This document shows positions 52,314 to 63,454 of a stretch of 64,000 nucleotides of DNA, piece after piece. Position 1 is the stretch's first letter; every line of letters starts with the position of its first letter. The DNA is from Dromiciops gliroides. Its lineage: Eukaryota; Chordata; Mammalia; Microbiotheria; Microbiotheriidae. The notes below the pieces were generated by a model, which did not search any database, had not been told where the DNA came from, and saw only the letters and a program-made list of their open reading frames with translations. The position numbers were made by a program, and so were the translations under genes. The stretch spans positions 639,678,306 to 639,742,305 of the forward strand of contig NC_057863.1 of assembly GCF_019393635.1 (NCBI RefSeq). Reading direction: 5' to 3'.

Positions 52314-53239
52314 CAACATTCCCATTAAACTTTATAAATCTCTTTCTCCACAACCACTCTCTAAGGTAAAATTTTTTTCCCACATCAACACACAATAAGT
52401 GCCTGACATGTGCCAGGCACTGTGCTAAGCTTTTGGGGATACAAGGAAAGGGAATTCGCCCACTTTTTCTTGAGAAGGAAACTAGCTGAGATGTTAAGCC
52501 AGGTCTTCCAGTGGCCTCCAAGAACGCTGGTCCTCCCTCTACCCCAGGGCTGACTTATCTAACCTGGGGGGGGGGGGCAAAGGAAGACAACCCAAATGAA
52601 GAGGGATGATCCTGGTTTTTGCTCAGCCCGAGGCCAGAGCTAGGAGCTATGGGTGAAAGTGAAGGGAAGGCAGATTCCAGTTGTGAGTTGCCATTAGAGG
52701 TAGACAGGAGGGTGGCCCTTCCTTCCGAGTCATCAAGCAGAGCCTGGAGGACCACTTGCTGGGGCTGGTGTTGAGGGGATTCTGGATGGACTCAGAGGCC
52801 CTTCCAAGCTCTGACCCTCTAGGGAGCACCCAGCAGTGTCCGACACAAAGCTGTCTTTAATAAGTGTTGAATAGAGTTTGGCCAGTTTCACAAAAATGAA
52901 CAGAGGACGAAGAATTTTGCATTGAGAGCTGGCAGGGACATTTTTCAGATGAGGAAGTGGACTCGAAAAAGGGGAACTGAACTGCCCAGGGTGACACAGG
53001 GAGTAAGAAATAGTGGAGCCAAGATTTGGATAACTTCTCTTTTTAGCACCCCAGGCTAACTCTGCTTGATAAAACTGGGGACAAAGGGGTCCCCTCTCCC
53101 CCACACACCAGGCCTGGAAATTGGGCTCGCTCCAGCAAACAGATCTGCTGTTTGCTTTTTTAAACTGCATCATCCATCTGTGACTTTTTAAACCAAAGAC
53201 CAAAGGAGATACATTTAAGAGAAGAAAAAACCACTCCAT

Positions 53240-56200
53240 GTGTTGGCTTAATTTATTGTCATTTCAAAGTCTGTTACATCAGTGGGGAACAAGGCACAAA
53301 GAAGCATTCAGTTAGTTCAGGACAGCCTGTGCAAACCCAGTACGTGAATGTGAAATCCACTGGCTTAGCATTTGAACACAGAGCTCTCCCTTTGGAGCCC
53401 GACTTAGCATGAGCTGGGGAGGGATAAGCACCCCGGGGCCATTCCACTGTACCAAAAGGGGAACTATACAGAACAGGGTAGCAGAGTGCAAGAGAAGCCA
53501 GAACCCTTTGTAGGGAGGGGAGGGGCAGAACACTGGAAAACACAGACATCTCCCACTGCCCCCACCCTGGGGAAGTCTCTTGACAAAGTGACCGCATCAG
53601 TTGGATTTTTACTCCAATACGAAGACCTCCAGTAGACCCTTCCAATGACTCTAATAGAACATAACCTCCTTGAGGGCAGGCACTCATTCACCTAGTGTCC
53701 CAGTCCATGACAGACACTTAAGCCTTGGTAGAGTTGACCCAGAAGATTTCTCCATCTTGCTTGGCACAGAGGTGACCTTAGATCCTGGCATGGAGCTCAG
53801 GTCAAGTACAGACCTAGTGACAGCATCTGCCTCTGTCACCTAACCCAGCTGACCAGCCACGACAACCCAGGGAAGAATTGGATTTTTAATTTAATTTTAA
53901 TTAAAAAATAAAGATGTATTTCCTGCCTCAAATGTGAGCCCCTCTTAGTGGTCCTGTCCTTGGCTGCTCTCCTTGGGAAAAAAAAATCTGATGCAATTCT
54001 TGCACCCTTGGGTGTTAGTGACCTCCTGGAGACCCCTTGTCAGAGATGGGGAGGAAACCTGCATCTAAGGAAAGGGATGGATGGAGTCCTAACTGGGGGG
54101 GGGGAATCTCATGTTGGGGGAAACCTTTAGGATTAAGAGGGGACAAATTTAAAAAAAAAAGAGGGGACAAATTTGAGAGGGCAGGGGTCATTCCACTGTC
54201 CCCCATCTGCCGACATTCAGGCCAGCCCTGCTCAGCTTCCCCAACCAATCCCCATCTCCCCTGTCTTCTAGGGAAACCAGGCCTAGGAAAATAGAGACAA
54301 GGTCTCAGGCCAATACCTTCCCACCTCCTCCTCAGCTCTTTGCTTTGGGCAGGTTATCAACCACATTGTGTTAGTACAAGAGAGAAGAGAGTGAGGCTTG
54401 GGTCCTTAGCCGAGCCACCAGCATCACGGGCTTTGGACCAAGTCCTTGAGGGACCGCCCAAGCTGGCCCAAGCTGACTGCTGACCTGCTGGGGGGAGGTG
54501 CCCTTGCAAGGGATGGGGAAGAACTGATGGGGCTCAGAGGGACCAAAGAGCCACAGAGATTCCTTCTTCTCTCCCCAGTCTCTTCGGCCCAGTGCTCTCC
54601 CTCTGGTCTGCTTCCAATGGAAAGTCTCGGCTCTCCTCTGTTATTTGGGACGAAGGGCATCATGGGGTGTGGCTAAGTGGGTCGATACTCAGGAGCTGGT
54701 GTGACTGAAAAGAAATGACAGAAAATACTGTCAGCTCTGTGTCAGATGAGCAGAGCAGAGCCTTTCCCCAGGCGGCTGAGAAAAGCCTCTTTAGGACTCG
54801 AATCCATTTTTAAAAGCCCCATTTGATACATGCAAGCCCTGCAGGACCCTCAGCCAGCAGAGAGGGGCCAGAGACTGGAAGCCCTCCAGCAGGGCAGAGG
54901 CAAGGCCCCAGCTCTCTCCCCTTCAGTCTCCTTTTGTCCATTTCCCCTTCTGCTTTCCACATGCCTAAACCTCACCATTCCTGCACGTTTCACTTGGGGC
55001 CACACCTTCTCCACAAAGCCCTCAGGTACCCCCCTCTCCCCTGAGCTCCTCAAGCTGTATGTACGGGGTCCCGATTCCAAACTCAGGGCTTGTGCCATCT
55101 GCTGCTGTCATCCCCTTCCCCCGCTCACCAGGGTGCATGTGGATGGTCTGGCAGCGCCGAGGCCCGGCGTGGGCTCTGGTAGATGGGTGTTACACACACG
55201 TGGTTGGTGGTGCCGGCGGCCAGGGCCCGTGAGAATGACGCTGTGGGTCTGTGGTGACACGCTGAGAAGGGACGGGGGCCCCACCTGCCGCCGGCACCGT
55301 ACCCTGTAGCCCTGGACGTCTCCCTGGGCCGAGTCCCATGAGGCCTTCACGGTGCTAGGGACCCAGGCTCTGAAAGTAGAGGCGCCCAATCTTGGAGGCC
55401 ACTGGCCCCAGGGCAGAGAGGGGGCTGAGGTCAGCAGAGCCCTAAGGGATGGAGAACCTGGTGTAGAAGGGACAGGGGCGCCTAGAGGTGTCCCATACAT
55501 GTAGAAGGGACTTTAGAGGCTGTCACATCTGACCCCTTCGTTTTAAACATTAGAAAGCCAAGGCACAGATTTTTTTGTTTGTTTTTTGGGTGGTGAGGCA
55601 ATTGGGGGTTAAGTGACTTGCCCAGGGTCACACAGCTAGTAAATGTCAAGTGTCTGAGAGGGGATTTGAACTCAGGTCCTCCTGACTCCAGGACCAGTGC
55701 TCTATCCATTGTGCCACCTAGCTGCCCCTGAGGCACAGTTTTGACTGGCCCAGACACACAGCTACAAAGTGTCTGAGGCAGGTCTTCCTAACTCCAAGTC
55801 CTCATGACACCTCTGCATTAAGTACTCACTATGTGCAAAATACAATGCTGGAAAGGGCAAAATTTAGAGAAGATGGACTGAAACAGCCCCCAAAGATCCT
55901 AATCCACCCCCATAATCACCCCAACTTCCTAATTAATACATGCTGATCCCCTAAGCCAGAAGGGACTGAGAGGTTAAGTGAGTAGTCTAACCTCACACAG
56001 CAAGGAATGAGATAGGGGCAGGATTTGAACCCAGACCTTCCACCCCAAAGGTCAGACCTCTCCCTCCCCTATTCCATAGGCCTTGTCACCTGTAAGGAGG
56101 CACTTAATAAGTGTTTTGTGGAATTAAGTGGAGCTTGCCCCCCCTCCCTGCTAGGGCAAACTAGGGCCAGTCCTGCTTTGTTGGTCTGGCCCCTGCTCGC

Positions 56201-59200
56201 TTGTGCTTGTGTGCTGTGGCCTCCAGGAGGACCCCCCCACCCCCCATGCTCACCTTCTTGTGTACAAGCCTTAGCTGACAGAGCTTTCTCATGGCCCAGA
56301 CTGATAGATGCAGCCACGGTGTACCAGGTAGGTGGTGTTGGGGGACAGGTTGTCCAGTGTGGTGCTGTTCTCTGGGTGGCAGGCACCTTGAGCAGCTTGG
56401 CCTCCCCCCCAGGCAGAAGGGCCATACAGGACCGTCATAGCGGAGTACACCCACAGGTGTCGGGGCCCAGCTCACGTGAAAGCTATGAGGTCTCGAGTGG
56501 GAGATGAGGATCCGGGCTGGGCTGACCTCTTCTGTAGGGCACAAGAGGTGGGGAGAAGCCGAGCCTTAGACCCTCCCCTTCCCAACAGGGGAGTCCCTTC
56601 TAGTAGCCCTCCATTCATTCTATCTGAGGGGGAAGACTTCCTTTGCTGACCCTGAATTCTTCCACTCTGGCCATTTCCACATTCCTCCTCTCTCTGTTGT
56701 TCCCTGGGTGGGGGTGCTCCCTCTTCCTCCTCCCTACATCCTCTGGGTGGGTGGGGGAACATCCCCTTCCATGACCCCCAGCTCTTCTTTCCCTCCCCTC
56801 ATTATTCCCAGGAGTCTCACCTTCCAGAGTAGTGACTTGGGTGGTCTGTGGGGCCAGGTACTGCAGGTTTGGACTCGGGCACCAAGACCACCTTGTAGGA
56901 GGTACTGGGTTCCAGGCCGTCCCACAAACCAGCTGGTCTCATTCCCAGGCAAGTGGGCGGCTCTGCTTGGAGCCAGGGTCAGCACTGGGGGCCACCTCCA
57001 GCAGGTAGTAGCCAGAGTCAACCCCGACAGCAGGGGTGGCCATGGCCAGGCGGAAGCTATGGGCTGTGACCTCAGTGGCGTGGAGCTCCTGGGGCCGCAT
57101 TGCCTCTGGCCAGAGCAAGAGAGGAGAGGAGGAGAGAAGAGGAGGGGAGAGGAGGGGAGGGGAGGAAAGGAGAAGAGAGGAGGGGAGGGGAATGGAGGAG
57201 AGAGGAGGGGAGAGAAGAGGAAGGTGAGGGGAGAGAAGAGGAGGGGAGGGGAGGGGAGGGAAGAAGAAGGGAGGGAAGAGAAGAAGAGGAGAGGAGAGAG
57301 ATATAAAGGGTCAGACAACATCACCTCCAAGAAGCCTTCCCAGATGGGTCAGGTTTCTTGTTTTGACTGCAGCCATTCTCTTCCCCCTGCCCTCCCACGC
57401 CCAAACCCAAGTCATGTCCTCTACTTGAGCCCCACCCTCTTCTCTCTCCCCCTTCTCACCCCCATTAGGAGGCTCAGTAATCAAAGACTCTTCATCCTTT
57501 TCATCTCTCATCCCATGATGACCCTGGCAGGGAAGGGCCAACAAGTGGAGTGGGTTCATTCAATTTTGCACCAGTAGCTACAGAAGGAGTTAATATAGTT
57601 TGCAAACGCCTGAGGCGCTTTTGTTTTCAGTTTTCAGTGGTCAGAGGCAGCTTTATCTTACCCTTCCCTCCTGGCATCCTCCTGAGGAGGACCCTCTGTC
57701 TAGTTCACTCAATAAGGGCTTAGAGATCCCTCTTCCTGGTAAGCCCCTGCCCTGGGGCCTGAGTATATATGACTCTGGGGCCAAATTCTCTGCTTCCTGG
57801 GGACTGTTTCTTCACCTGTTTGATCGAGATCATGATAAGAATGCTGCCATACCCGTGCCCACCTTACCCCCTCCAATCCTGAAGCTGGGAGGAACCTCCC
57901 CAGTTCAAACCCTCCATTTTGCAGATGAGGAAACTGACCCCATAGAGGTTAACTGGCAGGCTCAAGGTCACAAGGGTAAGAAGCATTAGAAATGGGACTT
58001 GAACCAGGTCCCGTGACTTTGGTGCCGTGCTCTTTTCCAACGTACCACGATGCCCTCCTATGTGAGCTGAGCTAGACCGGACCTGTGACTCACCCCAGCT
58101 CCAGCCTGGCAAAAGTCCTCCTGCTGGGTCTGGCTGGGACCCAAGACCCTCGGGCTCTCTCCCTGAGAATGGGCAGAGGATCCAGGTGGGACCTGGTAGC
58201 CTGTGGGGGGTCACATTCCCCCTCTCTCCCCTAGGGAGGGAGAGACTCAAGTCCTGGGTTCCCTGGGCCCTGGCCAGATGCCAAGTAGTGTCTTGGGTTA
58301 TACCTTGTGGCAGTGGGGAGCTATGGAAGGTTTGGGGGCCCAGAGGCTTGCCAAACTCAGTCTTTGGCATGTGTCTCGTCTTGAAGGGCCAGTTTAGAAC
58401 TGATGCAGTAGTTCAGGGCCTGATGGAGCCCATGCCACAGCCCTCACTCCCACTCCTAAGGCCCCCCCGTGTTGCAGGGCATGGGCTTTTGGGGGTTTGG
58501 TTTTCTTTTTGGAGGGCAATGAGGGGTTAAGTGACTTACCCAGGGTCACACAGCTAGTAAGTGTCAAGTGTCTGAGGTCAGATTTAAACTCAGGTCCTCC
58601 TGAATCCAGGGCCAGTGTTTTATCCACTGAGCCACCTAGCTGCCCTGTAGGCATGGGCGTTTACCACCATGCCTGAGAGTGGCTCCTGGAGCTGCAGAAG
58701 TACCCCCTACCCCCCCAGCCCTACTGCCCCCTTTCTTCTGGCCCTGCTGCCTTGGGATCCTCCCTGAGAAGGATTAGTAAGGAGCGGCCCTCTCCAGCCT
58801 CCAGCACATGACCCACCCTCCTTTCCCCACTGCTTAGGGGCCAATGATTAACCCAGAGAGAGGACACAAGAATCCTCAGGAATGTTGGCATGTTCCTGTA
58901 GCCACAGCTGGCCTGGGCTGGGGCTGGGCCAGATGCTGCTGGCTCCAGGAAGAATGCAGGGCCCCAGCCCACCTGCTGGGCAGCTCCTCTCCCCAGCCCC
59001 AGCCCCTCCCTCTGGGGCGGGGAAGGGGGAGAGGAAGGTACTGAAGCCAGCTCCCAATGCTTCTTCTCATCACCTCTCTCTGAGCTATTGCATCAGCCCT
59101 AACTGCTCTTACAAATCATCCTACAAGAATCATCTTCCTCATCTCCAGAGACTAGGAGCACGGCAAATGCCCTGCCCCTAAATCTTCCATAGCTCCCCAC

Positions 59201-62200
59201 TGTCCACATGTTAAAACCCAATGTCCTCAACCTGGCATTCAAAGCCTTCCCACCAGGTCCCCAATGTCTACTCCACCTCCCTACCTCGAGCCCCAACTGT
59301 GAACAGTCGATTTCTACCAGACCACGTTGTTGCGAGACCGACCCCAGCCTCTGGCCTTGCTGGTGTGGGAGACTTTCCCCTCACTTCTCTCCTGATCTTC
59401 AAGGTCAATTCAATGGTGTCCACCTCTTCCACGAAGTCTGCCCTGCCCAGCCCTGCCCATGTCTTCCTCCTCTGAGCTCAGAGGTGAATCATAAGTGAGT
59501 CTTGTATTTGCAGCCAAACCAAGCTCCCAAGAGCGGAGACTAGGTCTTATGATTCTCCCTTCTCCTTCCCCCCTGGCCCCGCCCCCAGAAAAGTCTAGCC
59601 TTGGGTCTGTTTGCTCATCTGTCAGATGACAGGGTTAAACTCTAGGCTCTGGAGGCCCCTACATCTCAGGACGATGAACTTAGGATGCTATAACCCTAAC
59701 TGGCTTCTATGGTCCCTTCCAGTTCTAAACCTTCCCCTCTGCCAGAACCCTTATTCTCAAAGGTGATAACTTGGTAAAGTGCTTGCAAATCTTCAGGTTA
59801 AGCACTTCATAGTCTTGAAAATCTCCCTTCAAGGACACATCTGGTCATATCTCTCCTGAGCTCAACAACCTTCAGTGGCTCCCACTTGTCTGCTGAAGAC
59901 CCTGCCTAATGTGTCACCATCTTTCCGCAGTGTTATGTCCTATCACTCCCTTCATACACTGTGTGCCTCAGCCCAATTGGCTTACCTTGCCTTCCCCCCA
60001 CCCCGAAGTGTGCCCTGGGTTCTTTTGTGGCTGTGTCTGCTCACTCTGCTCCCAAAGTTTGGAATGCATTCCCTCTCCCTCTGCCCCTGTTGAATTCCTA
60101 CCATCTAAAGTCCAACTTGAGTGGCACCTCCTCCAGGAAGCCTTCCCTGATTCCCAATCAAGAACAACCTTCCAGGAAGGGCACCTCATTCAGGGCTCTG
60201 TCCAAAGCACTAATGGTGGAAGTGATGTCTGCCATTGTTATCTTTGCCTTTTTCTTAAGCTACTCGGAGACTGTTAGCTCTCTGAGGGCAGGGGCCCATA
60301 CTCTTATCTGAACATCCTATTCTGCAAAAACCAGGTACACACATGCACATGTATACACACATGCACACACACGTTACACAGCACACATGTGTATACATGC
60401 ACACAACACGATGCACACATGTAGATCTGTACACCCACACATATATGTGTACATGCATGCATATGCTTACATGCACTGTGTACCGCACACGTGCCCTAAC
60501 ACTACACTCAACACATACTTCAAAAGCTTGTGATTTCATCATTTGGGGCACTCCCTTTGCAAATACAGATGACAGACAACCCACCCCATGGCACTAGGTA
60601 AAAGAGCTTCTAGAATTGCTATGCTCGGGGCAGCTAGGTGGTGCAGTGGATAGAGCACTGGCCCTGGAATCAGGAGTACCTGAGGTCAAATCCGGCCTCA
60701 GACACTTAACACTTACTAGCTGTGTGACCCTGGGCAAGTCACTTAACCCCAGTTGCCTCACTAAAAAAAAAAAATTGCTATGCTCCCCAAATTTATCAAG
60801 AAGTGACCAACTAGCTGATGAGGAGCCAACAGGCATTTATTACGAGTGCCTACCACCCCCCAGGCCCTATACTGAGCTACAAGACAAACTAAACTAGTCC
60901 CCGCCCTCAAAGGTCTAGCATTCTATCAGGGAACAACAACACACCCACAGTTTAGTATATACAAAATGAATACAAGGTGATGGGGGATGGGCAGTACTGC
61001 TTGGTTGGGATAAGGATAGGTTCTCAGTTGGGAGAAAGGGTGCAGGAGCTGAGTCTGGAAGGAAATCTAGAATTCTAAGATGCAGAAATGGGGAGCGAAT
61101 GCATTTTGGGAATGAGGGACAGCCTGTGGGCAAAGACACAAAGATGGGAATGATAGACGGCGTGTCATTTTTTGAGAAATATCAAGATCAGAGCAGCTGG
61201 TGGAGCAGTTGCGTAAAGCACTGGCCCTGAATTCAGGAGGACCTGAGTTCAAATCCTGCTTCAGATACTTGACACTTACTAGCTGTGTGACCCTGGGCAA
61301 ATCACTTAACCCTCATTGCTCTGCCCCCCCCCCCCGCCCGGCCCCCCCCCCCCCCCCGCCCCAAATAGAAATAACTGATTGGCTTCATTAAATACCAGAG
61401 AGGGAAGAGCCAAAGATGACAGGACACAGCCCACAGGTCACCACATGCACCCATCCCGGGGCTTCTCGTGACATCTCCTCAGCATCCAAGGAGCCCCTTC
61501 TCCTCACAGTCAGGCACAAGAGGGCATTCTGGTCACCTGCTTGCTAATTGGGTTCTCCAGCTGCCCATTCCTTACTTCTCAATCCTTCCTCCACACATCT
61601 GCCAAAACTAACCTTCAGAAAGCTGGGTAACCATCCTCCCTCTCCAAAACCTATCGCCTTGAGGATATAAACAAACTGGAGTTGAACATTCTCCACTATC
61701 TGAATCCAACCTGCCTCTGCAGGCTTATTCCATACCACTCCCTTTCATGCACACGGTGTTCCAGCCCAACTGGCCTGTTAGCTGATTCTTGAGCTTGGTA
61801 TTCCATCTCCCACCTCCATCCTTTGCCTGTCTACTCTCTATGCCTGGAGCTCCTTCTCTTCCTCACCTCTGCTTCTTAGATTTTTTATCTTCCCATAACC
61901 TTACAGATGAGTTGGCACTCTTTACTCAAAGTCTGTTCCTGATCACCCTCCTGTTCGAACATAGGTATTAATATGGTGTAATGGGAAGGGTGATGAATTT
62001 AGAATTCAAGGAACAGTGTTCTGTTTGAACTCTCCAAAGCTTCAGTTTTCTCATCTGTAAGATCAAGAAATCGATCCAGAAAACTTCTAAAGCCCTCAAC
62101 CTGTCACCCTGTAAGGATCTCAAATTACCTTTTATTTATTTTAGTCATGGACATACTTATTATATCCCACCTTGTTCCCCTGCAGAAACTAAGCTTCTTG

Positions 62201-63273
62201 AGAATAGAAGAAGGGCAGCTAGGTGGCACAGTGGATAAAGCACCGGTCCTGGATTCAGGAGGACCTGAGTTCAAATCCAGCCTCAGACACTTGAACACTA
62301 GTTGTGTGACCTTGGCAAGTCACTTAACCCTCACTGCCCCACAAAAAAAAAAAAGAAAAGAGAATAGAAGGGATTGGTCATTTTTGTCTTTCTAGCTCTG
62401 ACAACTTGAATGTAGTAGGTGAAGCAGCTAGGTGGTGAAGTAGAGCACAGACCCTGAAGTCAGAAGGACATGAGTTCAAATCTCACCTCAGATGTGTACT
62501 ATCTATGTGACCTTGGGAAGTCACTTAACCTAGATTGCCCCAAAATAAATAAATAAATAAATAAATAATGTTTTGGGGTGTATTTTTTTTTGAAAGAAAG
62601 CAGTGGTCACTTAAAAATGTTTGTATGAAAAGCTGAATGACGTTTCCCCCAGTCCCTTGAGGAAGTTCTACCTGAAGTCTAACCTCAGACCCTCACGCTA
62701 CCTGCCCATGGCAGGGTTCCCAGGGACCAACGGGCCTACCAAGGATGGAGCCCCGCAGCTCGGGGACAATAATTTGCAAGTCATCCACATCCACAAAGCG
62801 CAGGTGCTTCTCCGGGGGCTGGGAGGCAGCGGCAGAGAGGTCCAGGAAGTTGCCCCTGCCAGTGCTGACGATGAAAACCGTCACCCCCAGGTCCTTGAGA
62901 GCCCGCATGGGGGCCTGCGCATCGTCACTGGAGCCGCCATCGGTCACCCACACCAGCACCTTGCTCACGCCGGGCCGAGCTCCCCGCCCTGGTGGTGAAT
63001 AGCTGTTCCTTGGCCAGCTCCAGGGCCAGGCCAGTGTTGGTATCGCCCATTAGCTGCTTGGCCGCCCGGATGGCCTCCTGGGCGGCAGCCCCGGAGCGGT
63101 GTTGGTCAAAGGGGAACTCCACGGTGGGCTTACTGCCCACATGTACCATGCTGGTCTGCACGGCCCCTGGACTCAAGGAAGCAGCTGTACCAACTGCCCC
63201 ACAAACTCCTTCACCCGAGAGAATTCGTAGTAGAGAGCGCTAGCTGAGCTGTCAGCAAGAAGAGGAGGTCACC
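53240..63273 (-). CDS. VWA1: VWA1 (WARP) extracellular matrix protein, frame broken at many places; first exon outside the window
   Basis: Exons are read at 63273-62740 (VWA domain), 57105-56821 (FN3), 56531-56254 (FN3), 55369-55129 (FN3-like) and 54704-54673 (tail), with a 3' UTR to about 53,240. KVLVWVTDGGSSD, GVTVFIVSTGRGNFL, FVDVDDLQIIVPELRGSIL, then DSGYYLLEVAPSA and KALSAKACT are diagnostic of VWA1. Family knowledge: VWA1 is a secreted pericellular matrix protein that binds perlecan and collagen VI; loss of function causes a human neuromyopathy. The signal-peptide exon would lie beyond the right edge. At least eight small frame breaks are needed to follow homology, so this is either a recent pseudogene or a stretch of poor base quality. 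Identity is certain; coding status is not. Confidence 0.9.
53252..53257 (-). terminator. Polyadenylation signal AATAAA for VWA1
   Basis: The minus strand reads ATGACAATAAATTAAGCC. It is the first canonical signal after the VWA1 stop and implies a 3' UTR of about 1.4 kb. Confidence 0.5.
54673..54704 (-). CDS. VWA1: Probable last coding exon of VWA1
   Basis: Strong acceptor (TTCTTTTCAG) followed, in the phase 1 frame used by the other FN3 exons, by VTPAPEYRPT and a stop at 54675-54673. It is very short, so this rests on splice context and phase only. Confidence 0.45.
55129..55369 (-). CDS. VWA1: FN3-like exon downstream of VWA1 FN3-2
   Basis: Acceptor TTTCAG before 55369 and donor GTGAGC after 55129. 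It reads STVKASWDSAQGDVQGYRVR, then VSPQTHSVILT, then LAAGTTNHVCVTPIYQSPR after a frame change. The tryptophan strand, GYRVR strand and GTTNHVCVTP strand give an FN3 pattern. As I remember it, human VWA1 has only two FN3 modules, so this is an extra module or a separate degraded fragment. Confidence 0.65.
55570..55728 (-). repeat. WSINE1-like SINE
   Basis: Antisense copy in a VWA1 intron, between the FN3-like and second FN3 exons. Confidence 0.92.
56254..56531 (-). CDS. VWA1: VWA1 second FN3 exon (frame broken)
   Basis: Begins EEVSPARILISHSRPHSFHV after acceptor CTACAG and ends KALSAKACTQEG with donor GTGAGC. The segments GGEAKLLKVPA, ENSTTLDNLSPNTTYLV and TVAASISLGHEKALS lie in different frames, so several indels occur between about 56,310 and 56,460. 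Confidence 0.85.
56821..57105 (-). CDS. VWA1: VWA1 first FN3 exon (frame broken)
   Basis: Starts with the AMRPQELHATEVTAHSFRLA segment after acceptor GGCCAG and ends TTQVTTLEG with donor GTGAGA (phase 1). Homology moves between frames near 56,950, 56,918 and 56,860. The NETSW and SYKVVLVPESKP segments are readable but lie in different frames. Confidence 0.85.
57115..57302. repeat. Purine-rich tract directly upstream of the VWA1 FN3-1 acceptor
   Basis: About 185 bases of GGGA/GGAGA on the plus strand, hence a pyrimidine-only tract in the VWA1 pre-mRNA. Confidence 0.9.
57895..58055 (-). repeat. MIR-like remnant
   Basis: GCAGATGAGGAAACTGA, AAGGTCACAAGGGTAAG and GGACTTGAACCAGG in antisense MIR order. 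Confidence 0.65.
58495..58646 (-). repeat. WSINE1-like SINE
   Basis: Antisense copy. GGCATGGGC direct repeats flank it. It lies in a VWA1 intron. Confidence 0.9.
59070..59520 (+). repeat. L2 LINE remnant
   Basis: CCTCAACCTGGCATTCAAAGC, CACCAGGTCCCCAATGTCTAC and a CT-rich L2 continuation, in a VWA1 intron. Confidence 0.6.
59820..60315 (+). repeat. L2 LINE remnant
   Basis: AACCTTCAGTGGCTCCCACT to CTCCAGGAAGCCTTCCCTGA and CTCTCTGAGGGCAGGGGCC follow L2 3' order. Confidence 0.75.
60332..60490. repeat. Alternating CA/TG-rich tract
   Basis: Imperfect repeats of ACACATGCACATGTATAC type, purine-pyrimidine alternating over about 150 bases. Confidence 0.8.
60628..60772 (+). repeat. WSINE1-like SINE
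   Basis: Full-length copy. AATTGCTATGCTC duplications flank it. Confidence 0.92.
61192..61363 (+). repeat. WSINE1-like SINE with a C-tract tail
   Basis: Diverged head (GCAGCTGGTGGAGCAGTTG). The expected A tail is replaced by about 42 bases of nearly pure C. Confidence 0.88.
61322..61363. repeat. C-rich homopolymer tract
   Basis: Runs of 12 or more C interrupted by single G residues. Confidence 0.9.
61440..62415 (+). repeat. L2 LINE remnant interrupted by a SINE
   Basis: CCAACCTGCCTCTGCAGGCTT and CCAGCCCAACTGGCCTGTT, with a tail AACTAAGCTTCTTGAGAATAG resuming after the SINE at 62,213-62,354. Confidence 0.65.
62213..62354 (+). repeat. WSINE1-like SINE
   Basis: Near-full copy with AGAATAGAAG duplications, inserted in an L2 tail. 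Confidence 0.92.
62420..62568 (+). repeat. WSINE1-like SINE, old copy with AAAT tail
   Basis: A diverged copy (GAAGCAGCTAGGTGGTGAAG) ending in a (AAAT)n run. Confidence 0.85.
62740..63273 (-). CDS. VWA1: VWA1 exon with the VWA domain (three frame breaks)
   Basis: Acceptor CCCAG before 63273 and donor GTAGGC after 62740 (phase 1). It starts GDLLFLL and runs to ELRGSIL. Against VWA1 homology one base is missing near 63,253 (just at the MIDAS DxSxS motif), one is missing near 63,175 and one is extra near 62,980. Between the breaks the residues are well conserved, including DTNTGLALELAKEQLF and WVTDGGSSDD. Confidence 0.9.
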
Positions 63274-63454
63274 CTGGGCAGCTGGGGGGCGTGTGGCAGG
63301 GGCCTGGCGGAAAAAGGGGGGACAGAGAAGGGGTCAGCAATGGAACGACATCGACCATACTCAAGGCTAGCATGGATACAGCTCTTGAAGACTTGCAGAG
63401 TTTTATACACATAGGTTATATCATTTGATCCTCACAACTACCTTGTGAAATAGG

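Larger units (their letters stand above)
48226..53239. other. Intergenic region between the unrecognised gene and VWA1
   Basis: Contains SINEs, an L2 tail, a CA microsatellite and an inverted pair of old repeats. No open frame here shows protein-like composition or flanking splice signals. Confidence 0.6.

Noticed and set aside
56708-57577. Plus-strand open frame of 289 codons
   Set aside because: It runs through the purine tract (Arg/Glu/Gly repeats) and is antisense to VWA1 FN3-1; the composition is an artefact of simple sequence.
60332-60490. Possible CRISPR-like array from regular ACACATGCAC units
   Set aside because: A eukaryotic microsatellite without unique spacers.
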